Below, piece by piece: positions 45,601 through 58,499 of a DNA stretch of 64,000 nt (within the stretch, counting starts at the first letter, position 1; every line of letters starts with the position of its first letter). The notes beneath the pieces are model-generated. The model saw only the letters and a program-made list of their open reading frames with translations. It did no database searches and was not told the DNA's origin. A program made the translations under genes and the position numbers. This DNA is from Capra hircus (lineage: Eukaryota; Chordata; Mammalia; Artiodactyla; Bovidae): NCBI RefSeq assembly GCF_001704415.2, contig NC_030817.1:34111550-34175549 (forward strand). Reading direction: 5' to 3'.

Positions 45601-46245
45601 AAATGGTGAGATCTTTTCCAGGCAGGTGGAATAGCTTTCACACAGGCCCTGCATGGAGAAAGATGCTTGGAGTGTTTGGAGCCAGTGTGGCTGAAGTAGG
45701 CATAAGGAGCAGAATAGACCCAGAGAAGCTTGGCGTGAAAGGCAAAGCCAGATCACAGATGAAAGGAGGGAGGGGAAAGGGAGAGAGAGAGGGAAAGCCT
45801 GAGGCACCAATGGTATGGAAGAGAAGTCCAAAGGATCCGCATCCTGGACAAGGTGGCCAGCACAGGATGTCACAGTTGGGACAGGGTTGGTTTGTGATAG
45901 CAGGAAGGTTCAAAAGTAGAGAAGGGGAAGATGGGCAGAGGCAGGTGAGTGAGATGGTGAGGAAAAGAGAAATCCTTTCTAATGGCTCCTTTTTGCTCAA
46001 CTAAATAGGAGATAGCCAGAAGGTGGAGGAAAGGGAGCTGGAGTTTGGAGGAGAGAAGAAACTTGTGATGGTTATCTTGGAGAGAGGGAGATCAAGCTTA
46101 CCAGGATGGGTAGGCAGAGTTAAGGGCCTTTCCAGGTTCAAGGTTCTCTAGTATATGCCCATTTCCCTGCCTTTCCACAGTCACTCCCCCAGCTTATGCC
46201 ACATTAGATGGGTGACTGTGACCACACCCAGCTGACAGGTTTCTA
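45601..46245. other. Purine-rich sequence, possibly old L2
   Basis: 'ggcctgcatggag'-like and 'gctgaagtaggcataaggag' blocks recall L2 sequence downstream of the 44,961 piece. A 133-codon plus frame (45,603-46,004) is low-complexity and not taken as a gene. Confidence 0.3.
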
Positions 46246-46249
46246 TTTC

Positions 46250-46805
46250 CTGCCTTGCCCCTACTCCAGTCTGTTCCCAACATCGCTGTCACTCTGATCA
46301 TGCTACGCTCACATGGCCTCATGCCCCAGGGTGGACTTCTTTCAATAGTTTCCCGTCACCCTGACATACAACCTGAACTCCTCCATCTGAGTCTTCAGCT
46401 CCTTCATGGACTGGTCCACTCTTGCTTTACATTCGTCTTGCCACTTTCATTTCAAATTCTGCATTTCAAATATCCAGAATTACTATAAATTCCTTGAATG
46501 TGCTGCACACTCCGAGACTTTGCGCTCACCATTCCTTCTCCCTGAAATTCTCTCTCCCCTCTGCTCTCCCCTCCTCTCCTGTTTGCCTGGCTAACTCTTC
46601 TCCCCTTTCAGTGGTGCCCTCCTCATGCAGCTTGCATCTGTCATTCACCCACTCTGAGTTTGGGTAGGTTCCTGCATAACCCTCTACGCTTCCCTTTTCT
46701 TTTTTTTCAAAAGCAGGTACCATATAACAACGTAATTGCTTCCTTATGTCTATTTGGCTCTCATAAAACAGCCTCCCTAAAGTACCATGCCTGTTTTTCA
46801 TGTTG
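46250..46805 (+). mobile_element. L2 LINE 3' half
   Basis: 'tcactctgatcatgctacgc', 'tttcaatagtttcccgtcac', 'aatgtgctgcacactccgag' and 'ttctccctgaaattctctct' follow the L2 consensus order over ~550 bases. Confidence 0.65.
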
Positions 46806-47985
46806 CTTTCTACATAGTATTTTTTTTTAACTATTAAAAAGGTAAATAAATGAAAAGATTAAGATGAATTAACGTTTGTGCTGAAGGTTGTGAGTAACTC
46901 AAAGCTTTCGAGCAGATGACTGCTTCCCCTCAAGGCACGACAACGCAACTGAACTATATGCTGGTGACATCAGGGAACCGCACTCTGCACGGCCATTGCA
47001 GCTCAGCTTCCTGTCTCACGCTCTGGTTCTCAGTTGGACTCCTGACTTTCCATCACAAATTGCACGCGGCTTTGTAAGGGTTCCCCACAGGATAATCTCT
47101 GCTGTGTCTTTTTGCTCTTTCCACCTCCTCCTGCAATCTGAGGTCTCTGTTGTTTGGTTATAGGTTATGCTTTTCTTTATAAGTGGTCTTCCGGCTTCTT
47201 AACGCCTTGGGACAGTGTGTGTATTGTAGTCTCTTGGGTCATTGGATTTTGAGTTCTCAGAAATTCTTTTTTTAAGCTGCTTTTTTCTTTTAGCAAAAAC
47301 AGCTTTGTCCTCGTTCTAACTCTTGAGTAGTACTTCCTGCTCTGCCTCCCAGCAGTGGCCCAAGGATATACTCCCACTCATGCCCAAGTTGTCCTCAGAT
47401 GGCTTCTCAAGTGACAATGGAAAAGAAGTACGTGTATTTCTCTGTGATCGGCAGGCTTTCTGATCTTGTTGGAGGCATGTTGATTCCACTCCTGCGTGCA
47501 GATGGACCACGACCAGTTTACATCTTTAACCCTCTCCACTGATGATGCAATGGTTTCCTTTCTCAGCTGTAGACGTCACAACAGGGCCGTCTATACCAGT
47601 CCCTGTGCCATTACTCGGTGAAATAGGCTACTATTTGCCCTTCTGCCCCATCTTCTAATAATGTACTGCTTACCATGTTCCAGATAGCACATAAACAGAT
47701 ACAGTGTACTGACCTTTGTGGATTCCTCTATTGGTAGGATAGAGGAAATAAAAGAATTCCCATCCCCTCTTTCTTTGTGTGTTGACCTCAATACCTGTAC
47801 ATTCTTGTTGGGACAATCCTGCTTTATGAATTTGTCCATTTCAGAATGCTCAGAAGAAACCATGTTCTCTTGTGTAGAGTTTGTAAATAAGCCTTTTCCA
47901 AAAAAAGCACTGCAGTCTGTTTGAAATGTAGTAGACATAGCGTATTGATGTTTGACATTTACTCCATTGCCTTCTGGAATGCCCT
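46806..47985. other. 1.2 kb without named repeats
   Basis: No gene supported; a 132-codon minus frame at 47,591-47,989 has no domain or splice context. Confidence 0.35.
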
Positions 47986-48716
47986 CCATACTGCAGAGGC
48001 TGGGAAATGAGACCTATGTTTCCAGACACCAACCTTGCAGCTGGGGTTCTGGGACTGAGCTCTGTCCAGCCATTCAGATGCATGAGGTTTGGAAGGCAGG
48101 AGTGAGACACAGCCCTCACTTCTGCCCTTTTCACTCACATTCAGTTTCACTGTGTCTGACCGCTGCTCTGTGTGTTGAAAGCTATGGTGGGTCAGCTGTT
48201 TCTGGTATGGATTCTAGTGGACACTTGGGTGGTTCTGGATGCAGCAGATGCACGGGCTTCCTAACCATGATGGCTCCCCGAAGGCAGCAGTGGTGTTATG
48301 GTTCTGGGGCTGGGGCAAGATGTAGCTCGCTGCTTTGCCGGAGAGCTTCCTGGTGGTAGAGGCTGCAGCTCTGCTGGTGACTGAGCTCTGCAGAGCAGTG
48401 TTGAAGTCATCCTAGTAACGATCAACCTAGAGACCCAGGTTTGATTCCTGCGTCGGGAAGATCCCCTGGAGAAGGAAATGGCAATCCACTGCAGCACTCT
48501 TGCCTGGAAAATCCCATAGATGGAAGAGCCTGATGGCTACAGTCCATGGGGTCGCAAAGAGTCGAACACGACTGAGCAACTTCACTTTCACTTTCAGAGG
48601 TTGTCTCTACTAATTCGTGAGCCATTTAATGTCATGTACTAAGTCCCTTTCTGCTGAAGCTAGTTGGAATGGATTCTGGATTTTGCAAGGGGACTCTGAC
48701 TGATATACAAATGGGA
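47986..48716. mobile_element. Possible old LTR-type element split by a Bov-tA
   Basis: 'agctggggttctgggactga', 'aagtccctttctgctgaagc' and 'gactctgactgatatac' recall an old mammalian LTR-type repeat. The Bov-tA at 48,425-48,596 interrupts it. Family not determined. Confidence 0.3.
48425..48596 (+). mobile_element. Bov-tA SINE, 5'-shortened
   Basis: From 'ctagagacccaggtttgatt' to 'gcaacttcactttcactttc'. The extreme head is lost or scrambled at 48,345-48,424. Confidence 0.83.
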
Positions 48717-51545
48717 GTAGTTATTTGCAATATTAAACATAGCTTCTGCTTAGAAAGATTTTCGGGCAAGAGAAGCAGCTAAGGAGAGAGGCAAGAATCA
48801 GGCTTTTTGTTGGCAGCTACAGCTATGTAGGAACCAAATCGAGGCTCTTGCTGTTTGGGGTTTGTATATATCTCTCTGTGCCAATAGGATTTTGAATGAT
48901 GGATGGGTGGGGTGCAGAGCTCTGGAGACCCTAACTTTCACATTAAGTTGAATTTATCCTGAAACTCACCCCCAAATGTATAAGCTTTCAGGTCGAATCC
49001 TCCTGCCACAACCTTTCTAATGTTGAGCAGCCCCTCCCCATTCTCTCCCAGTCATCTCTCTCTTTCCTCCTCTCCCATCTTGCAGGAGTTCTTCAGCGCC
49101 TCCACCTAGTCACACACACACAAGGGAGGAGTCCATTTGTAAAGAAACAGATGATATAAACGACAACGTTTCCGAAGACAAATGATACAAGATCTGCAGT
49201 AGAGTTTGCTCCTGGGAGAAAGGATCATTCTTCCTAAGTGAAAAGCACGAGGACGGGGAGGAAGTAAATGATGTGGCAAAGAGAGAGTTAACAAGAGCAG
49301 GTCTAGGAGCAGGCAAGCTCATCTATCTTAGGTTCAGGTTCCGTTTCTCTGCAATTTTAAGATTAGGCAATACCTGCTCAGGGTACAAAATTCGAAGCAA
49401 AAAATAAAAAAAGGGCACATGAGAAGTCTCCTGCCAGCCTGGAGCCCAGACTCCTGGTTCCCCACTCAGAGGCCAGCTCTGTGGTTTCTTCTCAATGGGC
49501 ACCTCAGATCTGGGGGTGGCATGGAAACCTCCAAAATGGTGCAGGAAAGCTCTGGGGTCAGGGAGGTGAGGAGGAAGCTCTGGGTTGGAGGCAAGGAGGG
49601 GTGATGACAACCAGGATTCCACACCCAGCTGACTGGTGCCTGGCCTAGATCTGATCCCACAGTGTGGATGGTACACCTGCGGTTGCCCCCTCCCAGCCGC
49701 CCGATCCTCAGGAAATAGCCAATTCGCTGGCAGGAGGCTGGCCTGGGACTTTTCCTTTTTAGCGTTCTTGTCTGTTAGGCTTATGTTGTGGTTTATTCCC
49801 ACAGCTTTCCCTTCAGCTGAAAATTAGAGTGCTTCTGGATGAATGTTTGTTTATATATGTCATGTTGCTGTCCTTTCAGGGCCAGGTACGTGCATCTGAG
49901 GCAGGAGACCATGTTTGTTTTTTAAACTAAGTGGAACTGCCAAGCACCCTCCCCTAGATTATGGAAAGTTACCCTGCTAGGAGTTTACAGAAGAAGAATC
50001 TCTGCCAGTTACAGCAGGTCTTGAGAAAGAAGGAGGGAGGGAATGAGACAGAGACAGAAAACCTGAATAATCCTTGGCAATTCTGAGTGTGACACAGGAT
50101 TCTCTTCTTTCTTAGCAATTCTGTGCCTCGTTCCTGATAATTTTAGGGTCTGCTATGTCTCTTGCTATGAGAATTAGCATCAGCAGCTTTCAAAATGACT
50201 TACCAGTTAACCCCTCCAGAAATCTTAAGACATTATTCTTTTCTTCTCCAAATTTCCCATCCCTAAGCCTTCTAATTCTCCTTCAAATTTCCATCTGTAA
50301 AGTTAATACAATCCAATAAGAAAAGAATGTGCTCTTGAGACGTTGACATGCTCAGAGCCATTTTATCCTGCCCTAAAGCCTGGAAAGTTTGAATTTTCTT
50401 TAGGATAAAAAAGTAAGAAATAATAGAATAATTCACTGTACTGTAACAATTAAATCCAGCAATTTAACATTATGCATTGGTAAATATAATGCTCACAACG
50501 ACCTGAAGTCTCCCATGTATTGACAGACAAAAACAAAGTTATAAATCTAAACCTCCTATTCCGAACCACATTCCTAAATGTAAATAAGCATCCAAGCATG
50601 CTGCTACATATCTTTACAGAAGCAATTACAAACAAGCCTTATCAGTCGCTAAGTCACCAACGCACACAACGCTTATCTGCTATGCCCTCTACTGGATAGA
50701 GTACACAAAGCAAGTCACATTATTTCCAATTAATTTTTGGCATCCTCTCTCCGCATCTGCTTTAGGAATGCAAGGCGTGAAATTTATAGTAGCAGGTTTA
50801 ATATTCCAGCCAGCCAAAATTATTTTGCTACAAGGACTTACCTTCGGTAGAGTATTTTGGGTTGGCACATTTTTTTTAATGCATAGATTGCTTCTCCTCT
50901 TCTTGCAACCCACTGTCCCAACTCTCAAGCTGTCACCAAACTCAGTACGTGGCAGGAATAATTTCATGCTGAGTAAAATGTGTTTAATTTCACATCCTGT
51001 AAGAATAATTACTTAGCATAATGCCACTTAAAATGTATTTCTATCTGCAAATGCTAATGAAGCTACAAAAACCTGAATCATTTTTGGAAAGAATTAGGGA
51101 ATTAAGGGTGCTTCGCCTTCAGTCCCTCTTCCCGGAGAAGGACGCCTGAAGAGAGAAACCCGGACCACAGCAGTAATCCGAGGCGAGACCCTGCTGTCTT
51201 CAAACTGGGTTTGAGTCCAGTGGCTTTTCGGGGAAATTAATCTCACAGACCTCTCCTGAGCTCCCCCAAGGTGCAGAACCAGAGCTGCAGGCTCCCTGTT
51301 GATGCCCAGTCCTCACCCAGGTCCCAGTGGATGGCCTCTAGAAGGGGGCTCAGGCTCAGGGCCAGTGAGGACCACCTGCCCAAATGGCAGGTCTGTGGTC
51401 TTTGCCCTTAAAAATCTTGTCCCTTTGATCATCGGTGCACCCAAGTAGTAAAGAACATGGTGTTAGCTATTGCATGTCTTGAGGTTTAAAGCTTTCAATA
51501 AGGAACGAAATGACAAGGACTAAAATAAAAAAGGACCACGTTGCA
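48717..51545. other. 2.8 kb of mostly unique sequence
   Basis: No gene supported. A 159-codon minus frame at 49,323-49,802 lacks any domain. 50,400-51,100 is AT-rich and repeat-free and may be conserved non-coding DNA. 51,100-51,400 is more GC-rich. Confidence 0.35.
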
Positions 51546-51677
51546 TTAAAAATGTTCTTTAAACTGTTTTATTGAGAAATCATCTTAGAATTATAGAAAA
51601 GTTGCAAAAATAGCTCAGAGAGTTCCTGTGTACCTTTCCCTCAACTTCACCTAATTTAATATCTAACATGATTTCAG
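51546..51677. mobile_element. Old L1 3' fragment, left part
   Basis: 'aaactgttttattgagaaat' and 'cctgtgtacctttccctcaa' belong to an old L1 3' region that resumes right of the Bov-tA. Confidence 0.5.
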
Positions 51678-51894
51678 GGGCTTCCCTGGTGGCTCAGTGG
51701 TAAAGAATCTGCTTGCAATGCAGGAGCCAGAAAACATGCTGGTTCGACCGCTGGATCAGGAAGATCCCCTGGGGGAGGGTATGGCAACCCACTCCAGTAT
51801 TCTTGCCTGGAGAATTCCATGGACAAAAGAGCCTGGTGGGCTACAGTCCATAGGGTCCCAAAGAATCGGACACAGTTGAAGCAACTTAGCGCAC
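51678..51894 (+). mobile_element. Bov-tA SINE inserted in old L1
   Basis: 'gggcttccctggtggctcag' to 'gttgaagcaacttagc'; close to consensus. Confidence 0.87.
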
Positions 51895-52245
51895 GTGACT
51901 GCAGTACAACAAAACCAAAAAACTGTGCAATATTATTAACTACACGGCAGACTTGGATTCCGATTCACTAGTGTTTCCACTAACACTTCTGTTCTAGAAT
52001 CCAACCCAGGATCCCATATTCCATTTAGCTGTCACAACTCCTTAGTCCTTTCAATCTGTACCATGCTCTTGCTGTGACACTTTTGAAGTGTCCTGGTCAG
52101 GTATTTTGCAGAGTGTCCTTCCATTTGGGCTTGGGTGCTGTTTTCTTGCGACTACGCCGAGGTTATACATTTTTGGCAAAACTGCCATGGAAGTGTTGGT
52201 TCCTTCCCATGGCTTTGTGGATGAGGGGCCTGTTCTCTTCCAGCA
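51895..52245. mobile_element. Old L1 3' fragment, right part
   Basis: 'tgtttccactaacacttctg', 'aacccaggatcccatattcc' and 'tccttagtcctttcaatctg' continue the block order of the 51,546 fragment. Confidence 0.5.
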
Positions 52246-53340
52246 ATGGAGTGAAGCAATAGCATGTGCTGAGGCCTAAGGGAGCCACTGAACCTCTTAG
52301 AACCTGGGTGGTAGGTCCCAGAGAGTCAGGCATTGAGTCTAAAAGCACTCAGCATACTTCTGTTACCTGACTTCTCCCTTCTTGGTTACCAAGCTAGCAA
52401 TGCAGAAGTGAGGTTTCTTCTGTGTAGGCAGACAGCACTAGTGTTTTTTTTTTTAATCCAGTACTGTTGAGACCAGCAGAAAAACAAGGTGTGGCCAAGG
52501 AAGGCAGAGCATTCTGGACTCAAGGGGGAAAAGAGGTGTGGGGAAGGAGGACCAAGGGGAAGTGTGGGGAGAGGGACTGCTCTGCAGCCCAGTACAGCCA
52601 TGTCTGGGTTCATCAGGGTTCTCTATGTCCTAAGAATGAGACTTGGACATCAAATGGGTGGGAAGCTTGTTAAACTATGTTGAAGCAGTGGCGGTAAACA
52701 TTTTTCAGTCAGCATTTGTTAACAATGAGAGATTTTCTCCGTGGGGTTAAATGTAGTGGTGGTGCAAAAGGAGCCTCTGTAGATTTTCAGTGCTTGCGTT
52801 TGGTTTTCTCCCTGTAGATGGGAAGCTCCCTAGGGGACAGGCTCCTGTCTCTCTGGTTCCTTCCTCTCCCTACCCCTCACCCCTCACCCCGCCCCCGGCC
52901 CCTCTGAAAACCTATTATCCAGGCCTGGAACACAGTAGGAACTCAAAAAGTGACTATTGATGAAATGAATTTTAAAAAATGAGTTGTAAAGCAGTGAGTG
53001 GATGAGGTCCTCATTTAGGAATCACCCTGATGGGCACTCCACTCCTCCCTTATTGGAAGTCTGTGGCCCTGCCCCCAAGATTCATTTCTTCATCCATCCA
53101 GCACTTCTTGATTACACTCGTAAAATTGCCAGGTTTCCTTATAATTTAAATGACATATTTATAATCATTATAAAATGACACATTGTAATTTAAATGGAAT
53201 TGCTTTTCAGATGCATGTTTAGTGAGAACTTTTTAATTATTCTGGAGAGAAGCAAAGCAACGGGAGGCTTTGAAGACTTGTCCTTGGTGTGTAGAGTGGA
53301 TGAGCTCTGCTATTCCCATGCATTAATGAGGACAGGCAGC
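52246..53340. other. 1.1 kb of mainly unique sequence
   Basis: A C-rich tract lies at 52,868-52,900. A short L2/MIR-like end ('ggaacacagtaggaactcaa') is near 52,927-52,970. No gene. Confidence 0.35.
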
Positions 53341-53344
53341 ACCG

Positions 53345-53545
53345 TGAGCAGTTGCTGTGCGCCGGGTCCTCTTCAGAGCATGCCGTCTGCATCAGCTCAT
53401 TTCGTCCTCACAGACGCACCATGCGGTAAGTGTGTTATAACCCCCTTCTACAGATGAGGACGATAAGGCACGCAGACACTTGCACCAAGTCATCCAGCTA
53501 CCGAGTGTAGAGCTGGGAGTCCAGCGCTATCCCCTGGGTGTCTAG
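53345..53545 (-). mobile_element. MIR SINE
   Basis: Reverse-complement MIR: 'tctacagatgaggacgataa', 'caccaagtcatccagctacc' and 'gtagagctgggagtccagcg'. Confidence 0.7.
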
Positions 53546-54000
53546 TGCTGTCTAAAACAGGCCTGTGCTTTCTGGAATAGCCTGTCTCCTGGACATGCGA
53601 ATGCAAGAGTTGGGAAAGATTAGGTTTCTGCTCTTTCAGGCACAAGTGTGCCCGTGTGTGTGTATGTCCATGTGTATGTGTGGGCGCGCGCTGCTTCATG
53701 CAGGCAAGGAGATCTTGAGTTGTCCCTCCCTCTATGGGAGGTCCTAGTGAGTTCCTGCAGAGATTGCACACCACCGGGAGAGCTTTCAGATGAGAGGAAG
53801 GTGTTAGTTAAGGTATTTCTTTAATCCAGCAGCACTATAATAAAAAAGAACACAAAGTATCTATCTTACAAAATTTCAAGCAGGTCACATTTTTCACAAG
53901 ATAGTTATTATTAATAAGCACAATTATTATGAAATCTTATGAAAGTGTTTTAAAATAAAGTTCTAGTTTTGATTCTTATATAGGCTCCCATATTTACCTT
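53546..54000. other. Unique sequence with a TG-rich patch
   Basis: A short gtgtgtgtatgtccatgtgt patch lies near 53,653-53,690. No gene or repeat named. Confidence 0.3.
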
Positions 54001-54197
54001 TGGACTTCCCTGGTAGCACAGCTGGTAAAGAATCTGCCTGCAATGCAGGAGACCCCGGTTGGATTCCTGGGTCGGGAAGATCTCATGGAGAAGGGACAGG
54101 CTACCCATTCCAGTATTCTGGCCTGGAGAATTCTATAGACTGTATAGTCCATGGAGTCTCAAAGAGTCAGACACGACTGAGCGACTTTCACTTTCAC
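54001..54197 (+). mobile_element. Bov-tA SINE
   Basis: 'ggacttccctggtagcacag' to 'gactgagcgactttcacttt'; possible imperfect duplication catatttacctt / cacatttatctt at its edges. Confidence 0.86.
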
Positions 54198-56057
54198 ATT
54201 TATCTTGTACAAATTAGCTCATAGTTTTCGACAAGTTTAGCCTCTGTAGATGAACTATTTCATTGTTCACAAGGGGATATGTGAAAGGAGAAAAGTATTG
54301 TCACATAAATTCGTGCAGCGTGGCTTGTGCGGTCACATCAGGAGTCTTTGTCTTATGAGCACCACTAAATGTCTTTGCCTCCCAAAGATGAAAAGCCAGC
54401 CTACTTCCAATACTGACAGTAAATGCAGAAATGAAGCCATTCAGTGGCCATTCAGTGGCTATTTATTCAGTGGACTTACTTGTTATGACAATAATTATTG
54501 TTATCATTTTTACAAATCACATACATGACTTCAGAGCCAAATTTGAAATAAATCATTATCATCTAGACACTGAATTGGTAAGGCTCATATTTAGGAAACC
54601 AGATATTTAGTTCTTCAAAGAGGCCTCTGACTTCATGGACACTGGTTTTTAATAGCGTGGCTGAACCAAATAGAATAATCATGAACACTGGCTCTAGCTG
54701 GTTTTAGTTTCTGGGAGGAAAAGTATAATTCCCAATGAACACTCCAGTGGAGCTAAGACATAGTTCCTTCTGCAAAACATAGAAATACTATTATGTTTGG
54801 AACCCTGCATATGAGTGGGAAGGAATATATAAACTACTGGGACATTTTTCAAATGGAACTTTTGTAGCTGATTCAGCTGGAATGTAATTTATGCTAATAA
54901 GTTCCTGGGTTTCAAAGTGACTTTTTCTTATCACACTAAAACCTTTTAATTTGGATATATATTCCTAAGTCCAGAATGGTAGAAAAATTCTCTATCAAAA
55001 GCCAGGGATACAACTGGCCCTGTGTAAAAAGGAAGGAAAAAAAAATGAAATTATATTCCAGAATTTTGGAGGAGGGCAAGAAAGAAGTTCGGTGTATGGC
55101 TTTTAAACAATTTCTTATGACATAGTTCTTGATTTCACACACCATTTACTGCAGGAAAAGTTTATCATAATTTTAATATGACTGCATAATTTGGGGATTT
55201 CAGTGTGACACAGAGTTGAGAGTAGAATGTAACTAGTTTCATTTAACTGTGATGGAAGAAGGGAAAGTATACCAGATTGAGCCAAGAAGCTTGTGCTCTG
55301 GTTCCTAGCTAGGTTAGTTGCACTAGTTACATTAGATGATCCCTTCACCAGTCTTTTTGGCATTAACAGTCAATGAATTTGGATAAATTCTCTGAGTCCA
55401 GTGGTTTTCAGATTTATTCTTTACTGTGATCCACAATAAGAAGTACATTTTATATTATGACCTAATTTACCTACCTTTATAGATTTGTATGTAAATGTTA
55501 TATCTACATCTCTGTATATTAATATCACTCATAGTAAGATATGCTGGACATAAACCACACATACATATATGGGAAATGAAACAAAGTTTTATAAAACAAT
55601 AGTTACCCTCCTTACCTCTGGTGCATTATGATATCTTTCACTAAGAAAAAGCTTGTCAGTTTCCACTAAACTGACTTTGTGACCCAGTTTGACAGTCACC
55701 TTAACACACACAATTGGTGACAGTCATAATCTCCTTAACTAGGCAGTCTTGCACTCCGAAGAACTGCCTCCAGTTGAATGCAGGTAACTCTGATTACTGA
55801 AAGAGAAATTTTAAAATTGTGTAAATACCAGTCTACATATTGAAGGAATATGCTCTAATTTTAGTGAAAAATTATGACACACTAAATAAAAACAATGCCT
55901 AACTACAAGTACTCTCTATTAAGCTCTGCAGAACTGAACTTTGGTTTTTCATTTTTCTATAAGTGAAATTATTTTTGAAACTTCTTTTCACCTGTTAGAT
56001 TGGCTTTTAACTCCTCAAGCAAAGGAATCTAGTGTTTTGATAAATGAATCATATTTT
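54198..56057. other. 1.9 kb of AT-rich unique sequence
   Basis: No repeat or gene recognised; a small tandem motif cattcagtgg occurs at 54,438-54,473. Confidence 0.35.
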
Positions 56058-56105
56058 TTAAATTAATTTTTATTGGAGTAGAGTTGCTTTACAATATGTT
56101 TATCA
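56058..56105 (-). mobile_element. Short L1 3' end remnant
   Basis: 'tttttattggagtagagttg' and 'ctttacaatatgtt' resemble the same L1 3' end as at 30,195. Confidence 0.4.
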
Positions 56106-56225
56106 TCTTGTTTATAAACAACGCTTTTAAAAGTTCCTGTGGCTTTTGCCAGAGTATTTTAAAAGAGCCTTTGATTTTTTTAAAAATATTAACTTTTAAA
56201 GGCACTGTTAATAATAAAACAATTG

Positions 56226-56343
56226 TAGGGAATTCCCTGGTGGTCCCATGGTTAAGACTCTGTACTTCTACTGCAGGGGGGCCTGAGTTCGATTCTTGGT
56301 CTGAGAGCTAATTCTGCAAGCTATGTGGTGCAGCCAAAAAAAA
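56226..56343 (+). mobile_element. CHR-type SINE, short form
   Basis: 'gggaattccctggtggtccc' and a near-intact pol III B-box-like stretch 'gagttcgattcttggt', with an A-rich end after 'gtggtgcagcc'. Confidence 0.82.
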
Positions 56344-56618
56344 TTATACAATGCTTTCCTTCTACTTTCAAAACCCATTTGGGGGAAGATACCATAGCAA
56401 GATTTTAGTCCTTGCATCTTTTACCCTGTCCTCTAATCCTCTGTTGCAGTTTTTGAGTTCAAGTGTTAGAATGCCAGGGATTTCTTGTGTTTCAGACAGT
56501 ACACAAGGATGTAGGGTAAGAAGTGATTTATTCAGGTTCCCTCACACTACAGTCTAAGGGAGGGAAAATTGAGTCTAACTTCCCAAGCATTGTTCCCTTT
56601 GTGGCTTTAGTCACACAT
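56344..56618. other. Short unique stretch
   Basis: No gene or named repeat. Ends in the first copy of the duplication flanking the next SINE. Confidence 0.3.
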
Positions 56619-56826
56619 TAGTTATTTAGTTGCTAAGTTGTGTGCGACTCTTCGAAACCCCATGGACTGCAGCCCTTCAGGCCCCTCTGTCCATGGGATT
56701 TCCCAGGCGAGAATGCTGGAGTAGCTTGCCATTTCCTTCTCCAGGGCATCTTCCTGACCCAGGGTTTGAAACTGTGTCTCCTGTATTGCAGGCAGATTCC
56801 TTACCACGGAGCCACGAGGGAAGCCC
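56619..56826 (-). mobile_element. Bov-tA SINE with a perfect 14-bp target-site duplication
   Basis: Minus-strand Bov-tA flanked by identical ctttagtcacacat at 56,605-56,618 and 56,827-56,840. The perfect long duplication fixes both boundaries. Confidence 0.93.
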
Positions 56827-56977
56827 CTTTAGTCACACATACTTACGCATGTAAGTGACAACCACAGGTATTAAGGGTATTTCCAATGGTTCAACCATTA
56901 GGGAATATTTTATTTATATGCGAAAAGCTCCAAAAAGATTTTCTTTAAAAGGTTACATTATTTTAAAACACTCCTTA

Positions 56978-57179
56978 AACATTTATTTATTTGGCCGTGT
57001 TGGGTCACAGTTGCGACACTCAAGATCTTCCGCTCTGTCATGTCAGCTTCTCTAGGTGTGGCACCTGGGCTAAGCTGTCCTGCAGCATGTGGGAATCTTA
57101 GTTCCTCCACCAGGGACTGAACTTGCATCCCCTGCATTGGAAAGTGGATTCTTAACCACTAGACTACCAGGGAAGTCCC
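56978..57179 (-). mobile_element. CHR-type SINE
   Basis: 'acatttatttatttggccgt' to 'accactagactaccagggaa' and 'gtcccc'. This is the rightmost recognisable young repeat in the window. Confidence 0.83.
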
Positions 57180-58499
57180 CAAATAACTCCATTTCAGATA
57201 ACATTTCTAAAATAGAAGATGGTGATGGTTTGCATATTTTAAAAAAGGACAATCTCCATTTATTAGTTTATCATATATAGTATATAAAGAACTTGCCAAT
57301 ATAAGAATTATACCTCATCTATTCTTACCATTTCATACTACTTATAACGAATTCTAAACAACATTCTGAATGGGTTAAAACTTAGACATGGCTTATTTCT
57401 ATTTATCTTTTATTAGACCTTTAACATAAACCTCATCTAATGGCACCAAAAAGACCTGTGACTACTTGGGTGCTCTGTGAAATTGGAGCACGTGGATGGC
57501 AGCATGGTCCATTTATTTGCCTTTGTGTTCGATCTCTATTTTGAAACTTTCCTAATCTTATCAACTTAAAAAAAAAATCATCACATTATCTGTACTATTG
57601 AAAATTAACCCTCACCAATAACACTTGGGATTGGTGGAAGAGATCCAGATAATTCCATTTACAGGGCAACAATTTCAGGCCCTATGTTTACAGTTTTGGA
57701 ACCTCTACCTGTCTTTCCCCACCATCTTTTTTTTTGTTGCAATATGATATAAGCTAATCTTTCCAGTATATGCAAATATATATTACATTGTTGAAGAGCA
57801 ATCAGAATTTTTTCTTCAGAAAAATCCCTTTCTCAAGATATATTCCTATTAGTTTACTTTCCAATATCCAGGTGAGCACATCGTGCTATTCCTGAGGCTT
57901 CTTCTATATCGTCCACGCTGATCCAAATCAAACAGACCTTTAGAGAGCACTGACAATGACGTCTTCATTGAATATGATCGCTGCTAGGCTTCAGCTCCCT
58001 GTTTGCTCTGTAAGGCTGTGCCAAGATCTTGGCCTTTAGATGTTCCCAGAATCCCTGGAAACATTAGTTACTTGTTTGGAAGTGTAAGTCTTAGGATGGG
58101 CTTGCATCCACAACAAGATATGAGGATGAACAAAGCAGTGTGAATCTCCTACTGGGTTAGAATTTCTTTACCGTTTTACCATAGGGCTCGGAGCCAGTTA
58201 GAAGAACGGAATTTTAAGTATTACTCCTCACTGGTGCTTTCACAAAATATACCAGAATTAAAACAGAATAAAAGGATTTGCTTTAATAGGATCCATTTTT
58301 TTCAATCTTTGATGTTAACTTTTTTCGTAAATATTAAAAGTATTAATATTTCTAAATTCTGAAAGATATTGATGGGAACTCTGAAAAATGACTCACATTG
58401 TTTAACTTTCAAAATATGAATTTAAAAAACTACTCTTCATATCCTAGTCTGATGTCTTAAAGAAATCAGCAGGGTATCATACAATAATCCTAATACTCA
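57180..58499. other. Repeat-free AT-rich sequence
   Basis: No gene, SINE or LINE recognised. Lies between the last CHR SINE and the candidate poly(A) site of the minus-strand gene. Confidence 0.4.

Noticed and set aside
45603..46004. 133-codon plus frame and 120-codon minus frame
   Set aside because: Purine/pyrimidine-biased low-complexity sequence, probably decayed L2.
47591..47989. 132-codon minus-strand frame
   Set aside because: No recognisable domain and no splice sites.
49323..49802. 159-codon minus-strand frame
   Set aside because: Pro/Ser-rich without motif and with no exon signals; likely random in GC-richer DNA.
56226..56343. tRNA gene suggested by the A/B-box-like head
   Set aside because: It is the tRNA-derived head of a CHR SINE with no cloverleaf acceptor stem.
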